Shown piece by piece: positions 37,010 to 50,318 of a stretch of 64,000 nucleotides of DNA. The position numbers were made by a program, and so were the translations under genes. Every line of letters starts with the position of its first letter. Position 1 is the first letter of the stretch. The DNA is taken from the NCBI RefSeq assembly GCF_018294505.1, contig NC_057808.1, positions 223,651,325 to 223,715,324 on the forward strand, read 5' to 3'. Under the pieces are notes generated by a model, which worked only from the letters and a program-made list of their open reading frames with translations, was not told the origin of the DNA and searched no databases. This DNA comes from Triticum aestivum. Lineage: Eukaryota > Streptophyta > Magnoliopsida > Poales > Poaceae.

Positions 37010-38620
37010 GGATATTGATGTTTCGGGATCAATATCCAATCCAAACACATTTCCCTTGCTGCAGTACACCAGTTTTGAGAGAAAACTTATCATCAGAAAC
37101 AGGGGACACTGATAGACGTTGCAGCAATTCCGAAGCAAGGGGTCATTAGTGTAACTCTGAATTATATCATCAAGCCAAGCAGGCTGAGCGGAGGAAATGT
37201 GATGGAACTCTGGCAATGTGTCACTGGCAGTAGATGACCTTCTGGACAGTGAATTAGCTGCACTATTTTCAACACCCTTCTTATATACAATGATGTATTG
37301 CAACCCTAGCAGCTTAGTCAGTGCTTTCTGCTGCCATCTAGTGTGCAGTCTTTGTTCAGATAAACAAGCTAGACTGTGCTGGTCAGTTTTAATGATAAAT
37401 TCAGAAAGCTGCAAGTACTGGCGCCAATGCTCAACTACCAAGAGGATTGCCAAGTACTCCTTTTCATAGACTGATAAAGTTTGGTTTCTAGGCCCAAGGG
37501 CTTTTCTGACATAAGCAAGGGGGTGTCCATCTTGCATGAGTACTACTCCATACCCACATCACAGGCATCAGTTTCTACTACAAATGTCTTGGAAAAATCT
37601 GGAAGAGAAAGAACAGGGGCTGAAACTAATGCATGTTTAAGGAGCACAAAGGCTTGTTGCTCATTATCTGTCTGGTGAAAGGAACTCCCTTCTTTAGAAG
37701 GTTTGTTAAGGGCTTGCTCAACATGCCATAGTGAGAAATGAACTTCCTGTAATACCCGGCAAGACCCAAAAATCCTCTAACTTCCTTAGCAAAGACAGGC
37801 ACTGGCCACTCCTTTATAGCAGAATTCTTAGAGGGATCAGTAGCAACTCCTTGACCACTTATTATATGCCCCAGGTAACCAATTTGAGTTTGGGAAAATG
37901 CACATTTGGACAGCTTGACCAACCACTGATGTTTGAGTAACAGTTGTAGCACTTCTGCCAGATGTTGTATGTGTTGTGCATAGGAAGCACTGAAAACCAG
38001 GATATCATCAAAGAAGACCACTGCATATTTTCTGAGACAAGGAGACAAGGTGTCATTCATAGCAAACAGAAAAGTGTTAGGTCCTCCAGTTAAACCAAAT
38101 GACAGAACCAGGAACTCAAAATGGCCAATGTGAGTTTGAAAAGCAGTTTTATGCTCTTCTCCAGGAGCCAGCCTGATTTGGTGATAACCAGCTCTGAGAT
38201 CTAACTCGGGAAACCAACTGGAGCCTGCCAATTCATCCAACAATTCATCAATAACTTGTATTGGATACTTGCTTTTAACGGTGATAGTATTCAACTGCCT
38301 ATAGTCAAACACAGGTCTCCAGGTCGTCCTTCTTCTATACTAAGATCATGGGAGAGGATAAAAGCATTGTTGCTATGTCTAATCATCCCAGCTGCAAGCA
38401 TTTCTTGAACTTGTTTTTCCATCTAATCCTTTAGGGCAGGAGCAATCCTGTAGGGTCAGATGGAAACAGGTTGAGCTCCAGGGATTAAGGGAATGGTGTG
38501 ATCATACTTTCTTCTGGGAGGAAGGCCAATAAGAGCTGCAAAAACAAGAGCAAACTTATCCAATAATTCCTTTGTCGGTGTACTAAGATCTGGGTCCTCA
38601 GTACCCCAGACTTGTGCACA
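37010..38620 (-). pseudogene. Ty3/Gypsy reverse transcriptase-RNase H fragment, antisense
   Basis: Reading leftward: GLPPRRKYDHTIPLIPGAQP (near 38500), RT with ELDLRAGYHQIRLAPGEEHK and catalytic YAVVFFDDILVF (near 38010), GYLGHIISGQGV, then RNase H with VYEKEYLAILLVVEHWRQYL and KTDQHSLACL. Stops and shifts separate the blocks. No integrase or LTR belongs to it, so it is a truncated remnant. Confidence 0.9.
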
Positions 38621-38629
38621 GGTAGTAGC

Positions 38630-39413
38630 AGCCTTCCCGACGGCAAGGCTTGCCGGGGGGCAATTAAGAACAAGATCAAGACCAGTTGAAAAGATGCGAA
38701 GAAGACACCCAAGCCAGAGATTAGAAGTACAAAAGATCAAGCTTGGGGTTGCCGGCAAGTTAGTGAAGACTCGGCAAGCTCCGGGCCCAACAAGTTTCCA
38801 CTGCCTTGCCACCACTCCACCTCATCGACCAGCTTGTCACTTGTCGTATAGGTGTCAAGCGGGCAAGCAGTTAGGTGAGCTTTTCCTGGGCACGTGGCAG
38901 CTCGCCGCCGAAGACGCAACTTTAATGACACCCGTTCCAGGATCGTGTCAAGGAAATATGAGGTAGATGGGCGAACGACACAGAAGGAGAGACAACTCTT
39001 GTCGGGGAGCTCCATCAACATGACACCTAACGGCGCATTTAATGCGTTTGTCCTAACCCGTCAGAGTTAGGTATTTTTCACTATAGCCACTATTCGCCTT
39101 ATGTAATTACCATTTTGCCACTATGGTGACCCCTTTCTCTATAAAAGGAGGCCCATGTCTACCTTTACAAAGGTCGACACTTTGCTCAATTACACGCATA
39201 ACTGCACTTCCCGCGCAACCTTGCTGACAAGTAGCGCTCCTTGTACTTGTGCTCACACACTCAATACAACAAAGCAGGAGTAGGGTTTTACGCTTCACAG
39301 CGGCCCGAACCTAGGTAAACTTTGTGCGTTCTGCTAGTTCTGCTCTTTGTGCTTGCTTATCTCCCTAGTCGAACCGCAAAGGGGCCTTTGCTGGTCCCAT
39401 ACTATGCATGACA
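38630..39413 (+). repeat. 5' LTR of a second Gypsy element (approximate left edge)
   Basis: The end is set by TGACA at 39409-39413 followed by the primer-binding-like TTTGGCGCGCCAGG. A TATA-like CTATAAAAG lies near 39140. The left boundary near 38630 is approximate. No partner LTR in the window. Confidence 0.6.
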
Positions 39414-39494
39414 TCTTTGGCGCGCCAGGCAGGGAGATCACTTGCGTGAACCTGATCTAGCAGTTAGCGCGTCAGCTTCATCATCTTCATCATC

Positions 39495-40724
39495 ATGGAT
39501 CCCAAGAAGAAGGGCGCCATAGCGGTCAGTCCTTCTATGTCCAAGTTGATGACGCCCATGCAAACGGGCGACGGCACGGGCGGCGACGGAGGAGGCGGAG
39601 GTCACGAGCAGTTTCCGCGACGTTCTGGCGATCAGAGCCAGGTGAGCGACATCGTCCATGACAACCCACATGCCACCAGGTCCAAGGACGGAGCCATGCT
39701 GCCTGCGGGTGGCATGGCGAACTCCAAGGACGGCACGACGCCCTCAAAGTCACCCATGCCGGCGCACACATCACGACCATCTCAGGTCACGCGCGATGAG
39801 CAGCGCCATGCCATCGGCAGCTCCGAGCGTCCCCATGGCAAAGCCCTTATGTATCATTCTCAGGATGTGCAGGGCCAACATGCACGACAATATGCTGGCG
39901 AAAACAGGCCACGGTCGCAGGTTCGAGACGGAGCTCCTTCCATGTCTGTTGGAAGCAAGAACACCTCTCGTTCCTCACACCTTTCCATGCCATCAACGCC
40001 ATCAGAAGTTGTTGCACGTGCACAATTGCTCCTGAACTTCCCTCATGTTGTGGAGAAGATGGAGTGGAGAGCTACTATTCAGAGCCTCCTTAGCTTCGCC
40101 AAAAACGACAAGCCGTAGTAGGTGGGGCCCTCACAGCAGCAGCCCACCGCTCCGGTGCGTGCTACCGGCGACAGGACTGGAGGTGATGCGGCCACGATGC
40201 AGTCCCCTCCACGACAACAACAGCGGCCGAGTCAGCGGGTCGACGCCCATGATGACATGTCCATGGTGTCGTCCGATCCACGAACTCACTGCGATCGGCG
40301 CCAAGTTCTTCAAGCACGGCGCGGAGAATATGCCCGTAGTACCATAGAATGACGACGGGAAGCACGCCGTCAATCTGATAGGCGCGCAGGGCCCACTATT
40401 GATGAGCCCGCGCCAGTGTACACTAGATACTTACCTTATGAGGTGGGTTACCCAGCGTTTGCACGAGAGTTGCGACAAGTTCAGTGGCCCACTTCCCGAC
40501 ACTTCAAGCCAGAACTGCCGGAGAAATATGACGACAAGATTCATCCGTCACAGTCCTATGCATATACACCATCGCGTTGCAAGCTGCCGGGGCTCGTGAC
40601 AAGAAGATCCTTGCCAACTACTTTCCTTGGAGCTAAAGCCTAATATTTGATCATGGTTGATGAACTTGCCGGAGAACTCCATCTCCTCGTGGTTGGGTCT
40701 ATGCCATCATTTCTTGGACAATAG
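39495..40724 (+). pseudogene. gag remnant of the second Gypsy element (Tat-like)
   Basis: Begins MDPKKKGAIAVSPSMS. In-frame stop near 40116, then frameshifts. Near 40430-40640 lie blocks like PYEVGYPAFARELRQVQWP and FKPELPEKYDDKIHPS, characteristic of this gag family. It is truncated at about 40724, where unrelated sequence begins. No pol present. Confidence 0.75.
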
Positions 40725-41162
40725 GTAAGAAAATAAATGTAATCTAGGGATAACTAGAAATTCTCACCGAGCAACCTGAAAACTGATACCACTTGATAGA
40801 GGCGAGGGTCCCGATCTTTCGATTAGATGGTAACTATCGATTTGATGGAGACAACTTTGATGATTCGACTACAAACGTGCGCCCACGTTGCGCCTTAGTA
40901 ATCGCTAAACCAATCTCCCGAGGTTACTGACAATGCCGGAAACACAATCAGCCTGACCACGAAGGTCTATTCTTGCAAGCAATCGAGGAACGAGCAAGAA
41001 TATGATAAAGCAATCTAAATATTACAAATATATGAAGTATTGATAATGGTGTGGATTCGTAAGCAGTCTTCGCCTGGTCATTGGATACAAACTAAGTACA
41101 CGAAGTTGCAATGGCTAACTTTTAACTAAACAAATCCCAAGTAAAAAAGCTACTAGATTGAT
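40725..41162 (-). other. Unassigned LTR-like fragment, left part (interrupted by the Angela-type element)
   Basis: CTGATACCACTTGATAG at 40786-40802 looks like a reversed primer-binding site beside an LTR start. It continues after the Angela-type element at 49673-50318. Family not recognised. Confidence 0.35.
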
Positions 41163-41167
41163 CTACT

Positions 41168-42891
41168 TGTTGGAAATATGCCCTAGAGGCAATAATAAAT
41201 AGGTTATTATTATATTTCCTTGTTCATGATAATCGTTTATTATCCATGCTAGAATTGTATTGATTGGAAACTCAGATACATGTGTGGATACATAGACAAC
41301 ACCATGTCCCTAGTAAGCCTCTAGTTGACTAGCTCGTTGATCAATAGATGGTTACGGTTTCTTGACCATGGACATTGGATGTCGTTGATAACGGGATCAC
41401 ATCATTAGGAGAATGATGTGATGGACAAGACCCAATCCTAAGCCTAGCACAAGATCGTGCAGTTCGTTTGCTAAGAGCTTTTCTAATGTCAAGTATCATT
41501 TCCTTGGACCATGAGATTGTGCAACTCCCGGATACCGTAGGAATGCTTTGGGTGTACCAAACGTCACAACGTAACTGGGTGGCTATAAAGGTGCACTACA
41601 GGTATCTCCGAAAGTGTCTGTTGGGTTGGCACGAATCGAGACTGGGATTTGTCACTCCGTGTAAACGGAGAGGTATCTCTGGGCCCACTCGGTAGGACAT
41701 CATCATAATGTGCACAATGTGACCAAGGAGTTGATCACGGGATGATGTGTTACGGAACGAGTAAAGAGACTTGCCGGTAACGAGATTGAACAAGGTATCG
41801 GGATACCGACGATCGAATCTCGGGCAAGTAACATACCGATAGACAAAGGGAATTGTATACGGGATTGATTGAATCCTCGACATCGTGGTTCATCCGATGA
41901 GATCATCGAGGAGCATGTGGGAGCCAACATGGGTATCCAGATCCCGCTGTTGGTTATTGACCGGAGAGTCGTCTCGGTCATGTCTGCATGTCTCCCGAAC
42001 CCGTAGGGTCTACACACTTAAGGTTCGGTGACGCTAGGGTTATAGAGATATTAGTATGCGGTAACCCGAAAGTTGTTCGGAGTCCCGGATGAGATCCCGG
42101 ACGTCACGAGGAGTTCCGGAATGGTCCGGAGGTAAAGATTTATATATGGGAAGTCTTATTTTGGTCGCCGGAAAAGTTTCGCACTTTATCGGTATTGTAC
42201 CGGGAGTGCCGAAAGGGGTCCGGGGGTCCACCAAGGGGGTCCACCAGCCCCGGGGGGGCACATGGGCTGTAGGGGGTGCGCCTTGGCCTATATGGGCCAA
42301 GGGCACCAGCCCCAAGAGGCCCATGCGCCAAGAGATAAGAAAAAGGGAGAGTCCTAAAGGGGGAAGGCACCTCCGAGGTGCCTTGGGGAGGAAGGACTCC
42401 TCCCTGGCCGCACCCTTCCTTGGAGGAAGGGCCAAGGCTGCGCCCCCCCCTCTCCCTTGGCCCTATATATAGTGGGGGGAGGGAGGGCAGCAATACCTAA
42501 GCCCTGGCGCCTCCCTCTCCCTCCCGTGACACCTCTTCCTCCCCGCTTGCGCTTGGCGAAGCCCTGCCGGGATCCCGCTACTTCCACCACCACGCCGTCG
42601 TGCTGCTGGATCTCCATCAACCTCTCCTCCCCCCTTGCTGGATCAAGAAGGAGGAGACGTCGCTGCTCCGTACGTGTGTTGAACGCGGAGGTGCCGTCCG
42701 TTCGGCGCTAGGATCATCGGTGATTTGGATCACGACGAGTACGACTCCATCAACCCCGTTCTCTTGAACGCTTCCGCTCGCGATCTACAAGGGTATGTAG
42801 ATGCACTCCTTCCCTCTCGTTGCTAGTAAACTCCATAGATTGATCTTGGTGATGCGTAGAAAATTTTGAATTTCTGCTACGTTCCCCAACA
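41168..42891 (+). repeat. 5' LTR of the Angela-type element
   Basis: 1724 bases ending TTCCCCAACA. TATA-like CCTATATATAGTGG near 42460 is the likely promoter. Confidence 0.95.
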
Positions 42892-43850
42892 GTGGTATCA
42901 GAGCTAGGTCTATGCGTAGTTTCTATGCACGAGTAGAACACAAAGTAGTTGTGGGCGTCGATGTTGCCAATTCTTCTTGCCGCTACTAGTCTTATCTTGT
43001 TTCGGCGGCATTGTGGGATGAAGCGGCCCGGACCGACCTTACACGTACGCTTACGTGAGACAGGTTCCACCGACTGACATGCACTAGTTGCATAAGGTGG
43101 CCAGCGGGTGTCTGTCTCTCCCAATTTAGTCGGAATGGATTCGATGAAAAGGGTCCTTATGAAGGGTAAATAGAAATTGGCATATCACGTTGTGGTTTTA
43201 CGTAGGTAAGAAACGTTCTTGCTAGAAACCTATAGAAGCCACGTAAAAGCATGCAACAACAATTAGAGGACGTCTAACTTGTTTTTGCAGCATGTGTTGT
43301 GTGATGTGATATGGCCAGAAGATGTGATGAATGATATATGTGATGTATGAGATTGATCATGTTCTTGTAATAGGAATCACAACTTGCATGTCGATGAGTA
43401 TGAAAACCGGCAGGAGCCATAGGAGTTGTCTTTATTTTTTGTATGACCTGCGTGTCATTGAATAACGCCATGTAAATTACTTTACTTTATTGCTAAACAC
43501 GTTAGCCATGTAAGAAGAAGTAATCGTTGGCGTGACAACTTCATGAAGACACGATGATGGAGATCATGGTGTCATGCCGGTGACGAAGATGATCATGGCG
43601 CCCCGAAGATGGTGTTCAAACGAGCAAAATGATATTGGCCATATCATGTCACTATTTGATTGCATGTGATGTTTATCATGTTATGCATCTTATTTGCTTA
43701 GAACGACGGTAGCATAAATAAGATGATCCCTCACTAAAATTTCAAGAGAAGTGCTCCCCCTAACTGTGCACCGTTGCGAAGGTTCGTTGTTTCGAAGCAC
43801 CACGTGATGATCGGGTGTGATAGATTCTAACGTTCGAATACAACGGGTGT

Positions 43851-43949
43851 TGACGAGCCTAGCATGTACAGACATGGCCTCGGAACACATGCGAAACACT
43901 TAGGTTGACTTGACGAGCCTAGCATGTACAGACATGGCCTCGGAACACA
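43851..43949 (+). repeat. Two exact 39-bp direct repeats in the Angela-type leader
   Basis: 43851-43889 and 43911-43949 start TGACGAGCCTAGCATGTACA, with a 60-base period. Confidence 0.9.
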
Positions 43950-44199
43950 AGAGACCGAAAGGTCGAACATGAGTCGTATAGCAGATACGATCAACATGGA
44001 GATGTTCACCGATGATGACTAGTCCGTCTCACGTGATGATCGGACACGGCCTAGTTTGACTCGGATCATGTATCACTTAGATGACTAGAGGGATGTCTAT
44101 CTGAGTGGGAGTTCTTTAAATAATCAGATGAACTTCATTATCATGAACATAGTCAAAAGGTCTTTGCAAATTATGTCATACGCTTTAGTTCTACTGTTT

Positions 44200-47100
44200 A
44201 AGATATGTTCCTAGAGAAAATTTAGTTGAAAGTTGGTAGTAGCAATTATGCGGACCGGGTCCGTAAACTGAGGACTGTCCTCATTGCTGCACAGAAGGCT
44301 TATGTCCTTAATGCACCGCTCGGTGTACTGAACCTCAGCGTCGTATGTAGATGTTGCGGAACATCTGACATACACATTTTGATAACTACGTGATAGTTCA
44401 GTGCGTAATGCTAACGGTTTAGAATTGTGGCACCAAAGACGGTTTTTGAAACGTCGCAGAACATATGAGATGTTCCGAAGACTGAAATTGGGATTTCAGA
44501 CTAGTGCCCGCGTCAAGAGGTATGAGACCTCTGACAAGTTTCTTAAGCCTGAAGACTAAGGGAGAAAAGCTCAATCGTTGAGCATGTACTCAGATTGTCT
44601 GAGTACTACAATCGCTTGAATCGAGTGGGAGTTAATCTTCCAGATGAGATAGTGATGATTCTCCATAATCACTGCCACCAAGCTATTAGAGCTTCGTGAT
44701 GAACTATAAATATCAGGGATAGTTATGATGATCCTTGAGCTATTCGCGATGTTTGACACCGCGAGAGTAGAAATCAAGAAGGAGCATCAATTGTTGATGG
44801 TTTGTAAAACCACTAGTTTCTAGAAGGGCAAGAGCAAAAGGGATACTTCATGAAACAGCAAATCATTTGCTGCTCTAGTGAAGAAACCCAAGGTTGAACC
44901 CAAACCCGGGACTAAGTGCTTCTGTAATGAGGGGAACGGTCACTGAAGCAGTACTACCCTAGATACTTGGTAGATGAGAAGGCAGGCAAGGTCGACAGAA
45001 GTATATTGGATATACGTTATATGAATGTGTACTTTACTAGTACTCCCAGCAGCACCAGCGTATTAGATACCGGTTCGGTTGCTAAGTGGTAGTAACTCGA
45101 AATAAAAGTTGCGGAATAAACGGAGACTAGCTAAAGGTGAGATGACGATATGTGTTGGAAGTGTTTCCAAGGTTGATGTGATCAAGCATCGCATGCTCCC
45201 TCTACCATCAAGATTTGGTGTTTGCGTTAAGCATGATTGGATTATGTTTATCGCAATACGGTTATTCATTTAAGGAGAATAATGGTTACTCTGTTTATTT
45301 GAATAATACCTTCAATGGTCTTGCACCTAAAATGAATCTCGATCGTAGTGATACACATGTTCATGCCAAAAGATATAAGATAGTAATGATAGTACACATA
45401 CTTGTGGCACTGCCACTTGAGTCAGATTGGTATAGAAACGCATGAAGAAGCTCCATGTAGATGGATCTTTGGACTCACTCGTTTTTGAAAAGAATGAGAC
45501 ATGCGAACCATGTCTATTGGTATATATGCATGAAGAAACTCCACGCAGATGGATCGTTTGGACTCACTTGATTTTGAATCACTTGAGACATGCAAATCAT
45601 ACCACATGGGCAAGATGACTGAAAGGCCTCGTTTTCAGTAAGATGGAACAAGAGAGCAACTTGTTGGATGTAATACATTTTGATGTGTGCAGTCCAATGA
45701 GTGCTGAGGCATGCAGTGGATATCGTTAAGTTCTTACTTCACAGATGATTTGAGTAGATGCTGAGTGTATTTACTTGATGAAACACAAGTCTGGATTATT
45801 GAAAGGTTCAAGTAAAGTTGAAGATCGTCGTGACAAGAGGATAAAATGTCTGTGATATGATCATAGAGATGAGTATCTGAGTTACGAGTTTGGCACACAA
45901 TTAAGACATTGTGGAAAGTGTTTCACAATTAATACCGCCTGGAACACCATAGTGTGATGGTGTGTCCGAACATCATAACTGCACCCTATTGGATATGGTG
46001 CATACCATGATGTCTCTTATCGAATTACCACTATCGTTTATGGGTTAGGCATTAGAGACAACCGCATTCACTTTAAAAAGGGGCACCACGCAATTCCGTT
46101 GAGACGACACCGTTTAGAGAAACCTAAGTTGTCGTTTCTTAAAAGTTTGGGGCTGCGATGCTTATGTGAAAAAGTTTCAGGCTGATAAGCTCGAACCCAA
46201 AGCGGATAAATGCATCTTCATAGAATACCCAAAAACAGTTGGATATACCTCCTATTTCAGATCTGGAAGCAAAAGTAATTGCTTCTAGAAACGGGTCCTT
46301 TCTCGAGGAAAAGTTTCTCTCGAAAGAATTGAGTGGGAGGATGGTGGAGACTTGATAAGGTCATTGAACCGTCACTTCAACTAGTGTGTAGCAGGGCACA
46401 GGAAGTTGTTCCTGTGGCACCTACACCAATTGAAGTGGAAGCTTATGATAGTGATCATGAAACTTCGGATCAAGTCACTACCAAACCTCGTAGGACGACG
46501 AGGATGCGTGCTACTTCGGAGTGGTACGTGATCCTGTCTGAGATATCATGTTGTTGGAAAATATTGAACCTACGAGCTATGGAGAAGCGATGGTGGGCCC
46601 ATATTCCGACAAATGGTTAGAAGCCATGAAATCCGAGATAAATGGAACTTTGAGAAGAAGACGGACGTGGACGGCAATGTTACCGTCTACGAAGCTCGAC
46701 TTGTGCCAAAGAGTATTTTCACAAGTTCAAGGAGTTGACTACGATGAGATTTTCTCATCCGTAGCGATGCTTAAGTCCGTCGGAATCATGTTAGCATTAG
46801 TTGCATTTATGAAATCTGGCAGATGGATGTCAAAACAAGTTTCCTTACCAGTTTTCGTAAGGAAAGGTTGTATGTGATACAATCAGAAAGGTTTTGTCGA
46901 TCCTAAGGATGCTAAAAGGTATGCTAGCTCCAGCGATCCTTCCATGGATTGGAGCAAGCATCTCGGAGTCAGAATATACGCTTTGATGGAGTGATCAAAG
47001 TTTTTGGGTTTATACAAAGTTTGTTAGAAACTTGTATTTACAATAAAGTGAGTGGGAGCGCTACAACATTTCTGATAAGTATATGTGAATGACATATTGT

Positions 47101-47800
47101 TGATCCGAAATGATGTAAAATTTCTGGAAAGCATAAAGGGTTGTTTGAAAGGAGTTTTTCAAAGGAAGACCTGGATAAAGCTGCTTACATATTGGGCATC
47201 AAGATCTATAGAGATAGATCAAGACGCCCGATGATACTTTCAAAGAACGCACACCTTGACATGATTTTGAAAGAGTTCAAAATAGATCAGCAAAGAAGGA
47301 GTTCTTGGCTGTGTTACAAGGTGTGAGTATTGAGTAAGACTCAAGACCTGACCACAGCAGAAGAGAGAGAAAGGACGAAGGTCGTCCCCTATGCTTCAGA
47401 CGTAGGCTCTACAGTATGCTATGCTGTGTACCGCACATGGAGTGTGCCTTGCCATGAGTTGGTCAAGGGGTACAATAGTGATCCGGGAAAGGATCACATG
47501 ACAGCGGTCGAACTTATCCTTAGTATCTAGTGGACTAAGGAATTTTCTCGATTATGGAGGTGAAAAGGAGTTCGTCGTAAAGGGTTACGTCGATGCGAAC
47601 TTTGACACTAATCCGGATGACTCTGAGTAGTAAACCGGATTCGTATAGTAGAGCAGATACTTGAAATGGCTCCAAGTAGCGTGTGGTAGCATCCACAAGA
47701 TGACATAGATATTCGTAAAGCACACACGGATCTGAAAGGTTCAGACCCGTTGACTAATAACCTCTCTCACAAGCATAACATGATCAAACCAGAACTCATT
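44200..47800 (+). pseudogene. Degenerate gag-pol of the Angela-type element
   Basis: Only short frames survive, in the right order: gag-like NYADRVRK (near 44250), a damaged CCHC (CFCNEGNGH then stop, near 44920), GAG-pre-integrase-like LNLDRSD-type sequence near 45330, integrase remnants 45600-46260, RT remnants 46540-46870 (PYSDKWLEAMKSEI, VDYDEIFSSVAM), and RNase H near 47340-47800. Numerous stops and shifts exclude any product. Confidence 0.85.
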
Positions 47801-47942
47801 GAGTGTTAATCACATAGTGATGTGAACTAGATTGGTGACTCTAGTAAACTCTTTGGATGTTGGTCACATGGTGATGTGACCTATGAGTGTTAATCACATG
47901 GTGATGTGGACTAGATTATTGACTCTAGTGCAAGTGGGAGAC

Positions 47943-49667
47943 TGTTGGAAATATGCCCTAGAGGCAATAATAAATAGGTTATTATTATATTTCCTTGTTC
48001 ATGATAATCGTTTATTATCCATGCTAGAATTGTATTGATTGGAAACTCAGATACATGTGTGGATACATAGACAACACCATGTCCCTAGTAAGCCTCTAGT
48101 TGACTAGCTCGTTGATCAATAGATGGTTACGGTTTCCTGACCATGGACATTGGATGTCGTTGATAACGGGATCACATCATTAGGAGAATGATGTGATGGA
48201 CAAGACCCAATCCTAAGCCTAGCACAAGATCGTGTAGTTCGTTTGCTAAGAGCTTTTCTAATGTCAAGTATCATTTCCTTAGACCATGAGATTGTGCAAC
48301 TCCCGGATACCGTAGGAATGCTTTGGGTGTACCAAACGTCACAACGTAACTGGGTGGCTATAAAGGTGCACTACAGGTATCTCCGAAAGTGTCTGTTGGG
48401 TTGGCACGAATCGAGACTGGGATTTGTCACTCCGTGTAAACGGAGAGGTATCTCTGGGCCCACTCGGTAGGACATCATCATAATGTGCACAATGTGACCA
48501 AGGAGTTGATCACGGGATGATGTGTTACGGAACGAGTAAAGAGACTTGCCGGTAACGAGATTGAACAAGGTATCGGGATACCGACGATCGAATCTCGGGC
48601 AAGTAACATACCGATAGACAAAGGGAATTGTATACGGGATTGATTGAATCCTCGACATCGTGGTTCATCCGATGAGATCATCGAGGAGCATGTGGGAGCC
48701 AACATGGGTATCCAGATCCCGCTGTTGGTTATTGACCGGAGAGTCGTCTCGGTCATGTCTGCATGTCTCCCGAACCCGTAGGGTCTACACACTTAAGGTT
48801 CGGTGACGCTAGGGTTATAGAGATATTAGTATGCGGTAACCCAAAAGTTGTTCGGAGTCCCGGATGAGATCCCGGACGTCACGAGGAGTTCCGGAATGGT
48901 CCGGAGGTAAAGATTTATATATGGGAAGTCTTATTTTGGTCGCCGGAAAAGTTTCGCACTTTATCGGTATTGTACCGGGAGTGCCGAAAGGGGTCCGGGG
49001 GTCCACCAAGGGGGTCCACCAGCCCCGGGGGGGCCACATGGGCTGTAGGGGGTGCGCCTTGGCCTATATGGGCCAAGGGCACCAGCCCCAAGAGGCCCAT
49101 GCGCCAAGAGATAAGAAAAAAGGGAGAGTCCTAAAGGGGGAAGGCACCTCCGAGGTGCCTTGGGGAGGAAGGACTCCTCCCTGGCCGCACCCTTCCTTGG
49201 AGGAAGGGCCAAGGCTGCGCCCCCCCTCTCCCTTGGCCCTATATATAGTGGGGGGAGGGAGGGCAGCAATACCTAAGCCCTGGCGCCTCCCTCTCCCTCC
49301 CGTGACACCTCTTCCTCCCCGCTTGCGCTTGGCGAAGCCCTGCCGGGATCCCGCTACTTCCACCACCACGCCGTCGTGCTGCTGGATCTCCATCAACCTC
49401 TCCTCCCCCCTTGCTGGATCAAGAAGGAGGAGACGTTGCTGCTCCGTACGTGTGTTGAACGCGGAGGTGCCGTCCGTTCGGCGCTAGGATCATCGGTGAT
49501 TTGGATCACGACGAGTACGACTCCATCAACCCCGTTCTCTTGAACGCTTCCGCTCGCGATCTACAAGGGTATGTAGATGCACTCCTTCCCTCTCGTTGCT
49601 AGTAAACTCCATAGATTGATCTTGGTGATGCGTAGAAAATTTTGAATTTCTGCTACGTTCCCCAACA
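47943..49667 (+). repeat. 3' LTR of the Angela-type element
   Basis: 1725 bases, nearly identical to the 5' LTR. The next five bases CTACT repeat the left flank. Confidence 0.95.
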
Positions 49668-49672
49668 CTACT

Positions 49673-50318
49673 TATATAGGAGCAAGGGTGGCGGCCAAGG
49701 AGGTGGGAGGATGTCCCAAGGCAGCCCAAAACTAGACCTAGGTCATACAAGGCCCATGGGCCCAAGTGGAGGTGGTGCAACACCTTTGGACTTGTAGTTT
49801 GACTCGGATTCTGCTGCAGCGTCAGATTGTTTCGTAAATATCTCAACACTTTGGAAGAATTTGAAGGTGAATCCAATTGGGTTGGAAATTACATGAAATA
49901 AACTTTCCAACAAAAAAGGAATCACCCAATTCGGAGTCTGGATGAGGGAGTTCTTGGCGTTTTGAGTCAGGTATGTCTGTGTAGTCCGAATATGAGTCCA
50001 GAACGTGGGGGACTTGGAATCTATCTTCTCTTGGGCCAAAAGTGACATGAGAGGACTTTTTGAACAACACAAAAACATTTCCTTTGACGCGAGACGACTT
50101 ATTGAACAACACCTAATCATTTCCTTTTCCTTTGTCTTCACACGTAGTTCGTACAAGTGTTCAACAATTCTGCATTTAGGCATGAAATGAAAATAGGTGA
50201 AGTATTTTTGTTTCGAATAACATAAATAAATTATTGCAGAATTCATATAAGAAATCACCTCACAAATATGCATGTATGCAACATTTTTTGTCGTATCCAA
50301 GGTAGCCATGTCCTCATC
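49673..50318 (-). other. Unassigned LTR-like fragment, right part
   Basis: Continuation of 40725-41162 across the Angela-type insertion. It ends near 50318, where BARE-type protease sequence begins. No coding domain. Confidence 0.35.

Larger units (their letters stand above)
41168..49667 (+). mobile_element. Complete BARE-1/WIS/Angela-type Copia element, very young, coding dead
   Basis: 8500 bases with CTACT duplicated at 41163-41167 and 49668-49672. LTRs 41168-42891 and 47943-49667 start TGTTGGAAATATGCCCTAGA. By eye they differ at five transitions and three single-base indels. PBS TGGTATCAGAGC at 42893, polypurine CAAGTGGGAGAC just before the 3' LTR. The interior is full of stops and shifts. 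Confidence 0.96.

Noticed and set aside
42893..42905. tRNA-Met-like 12-mers (also at 14391, 27409 and 56737)
   Set aside because: These are primer-binding sites next to LTRs, not tRNA genes.
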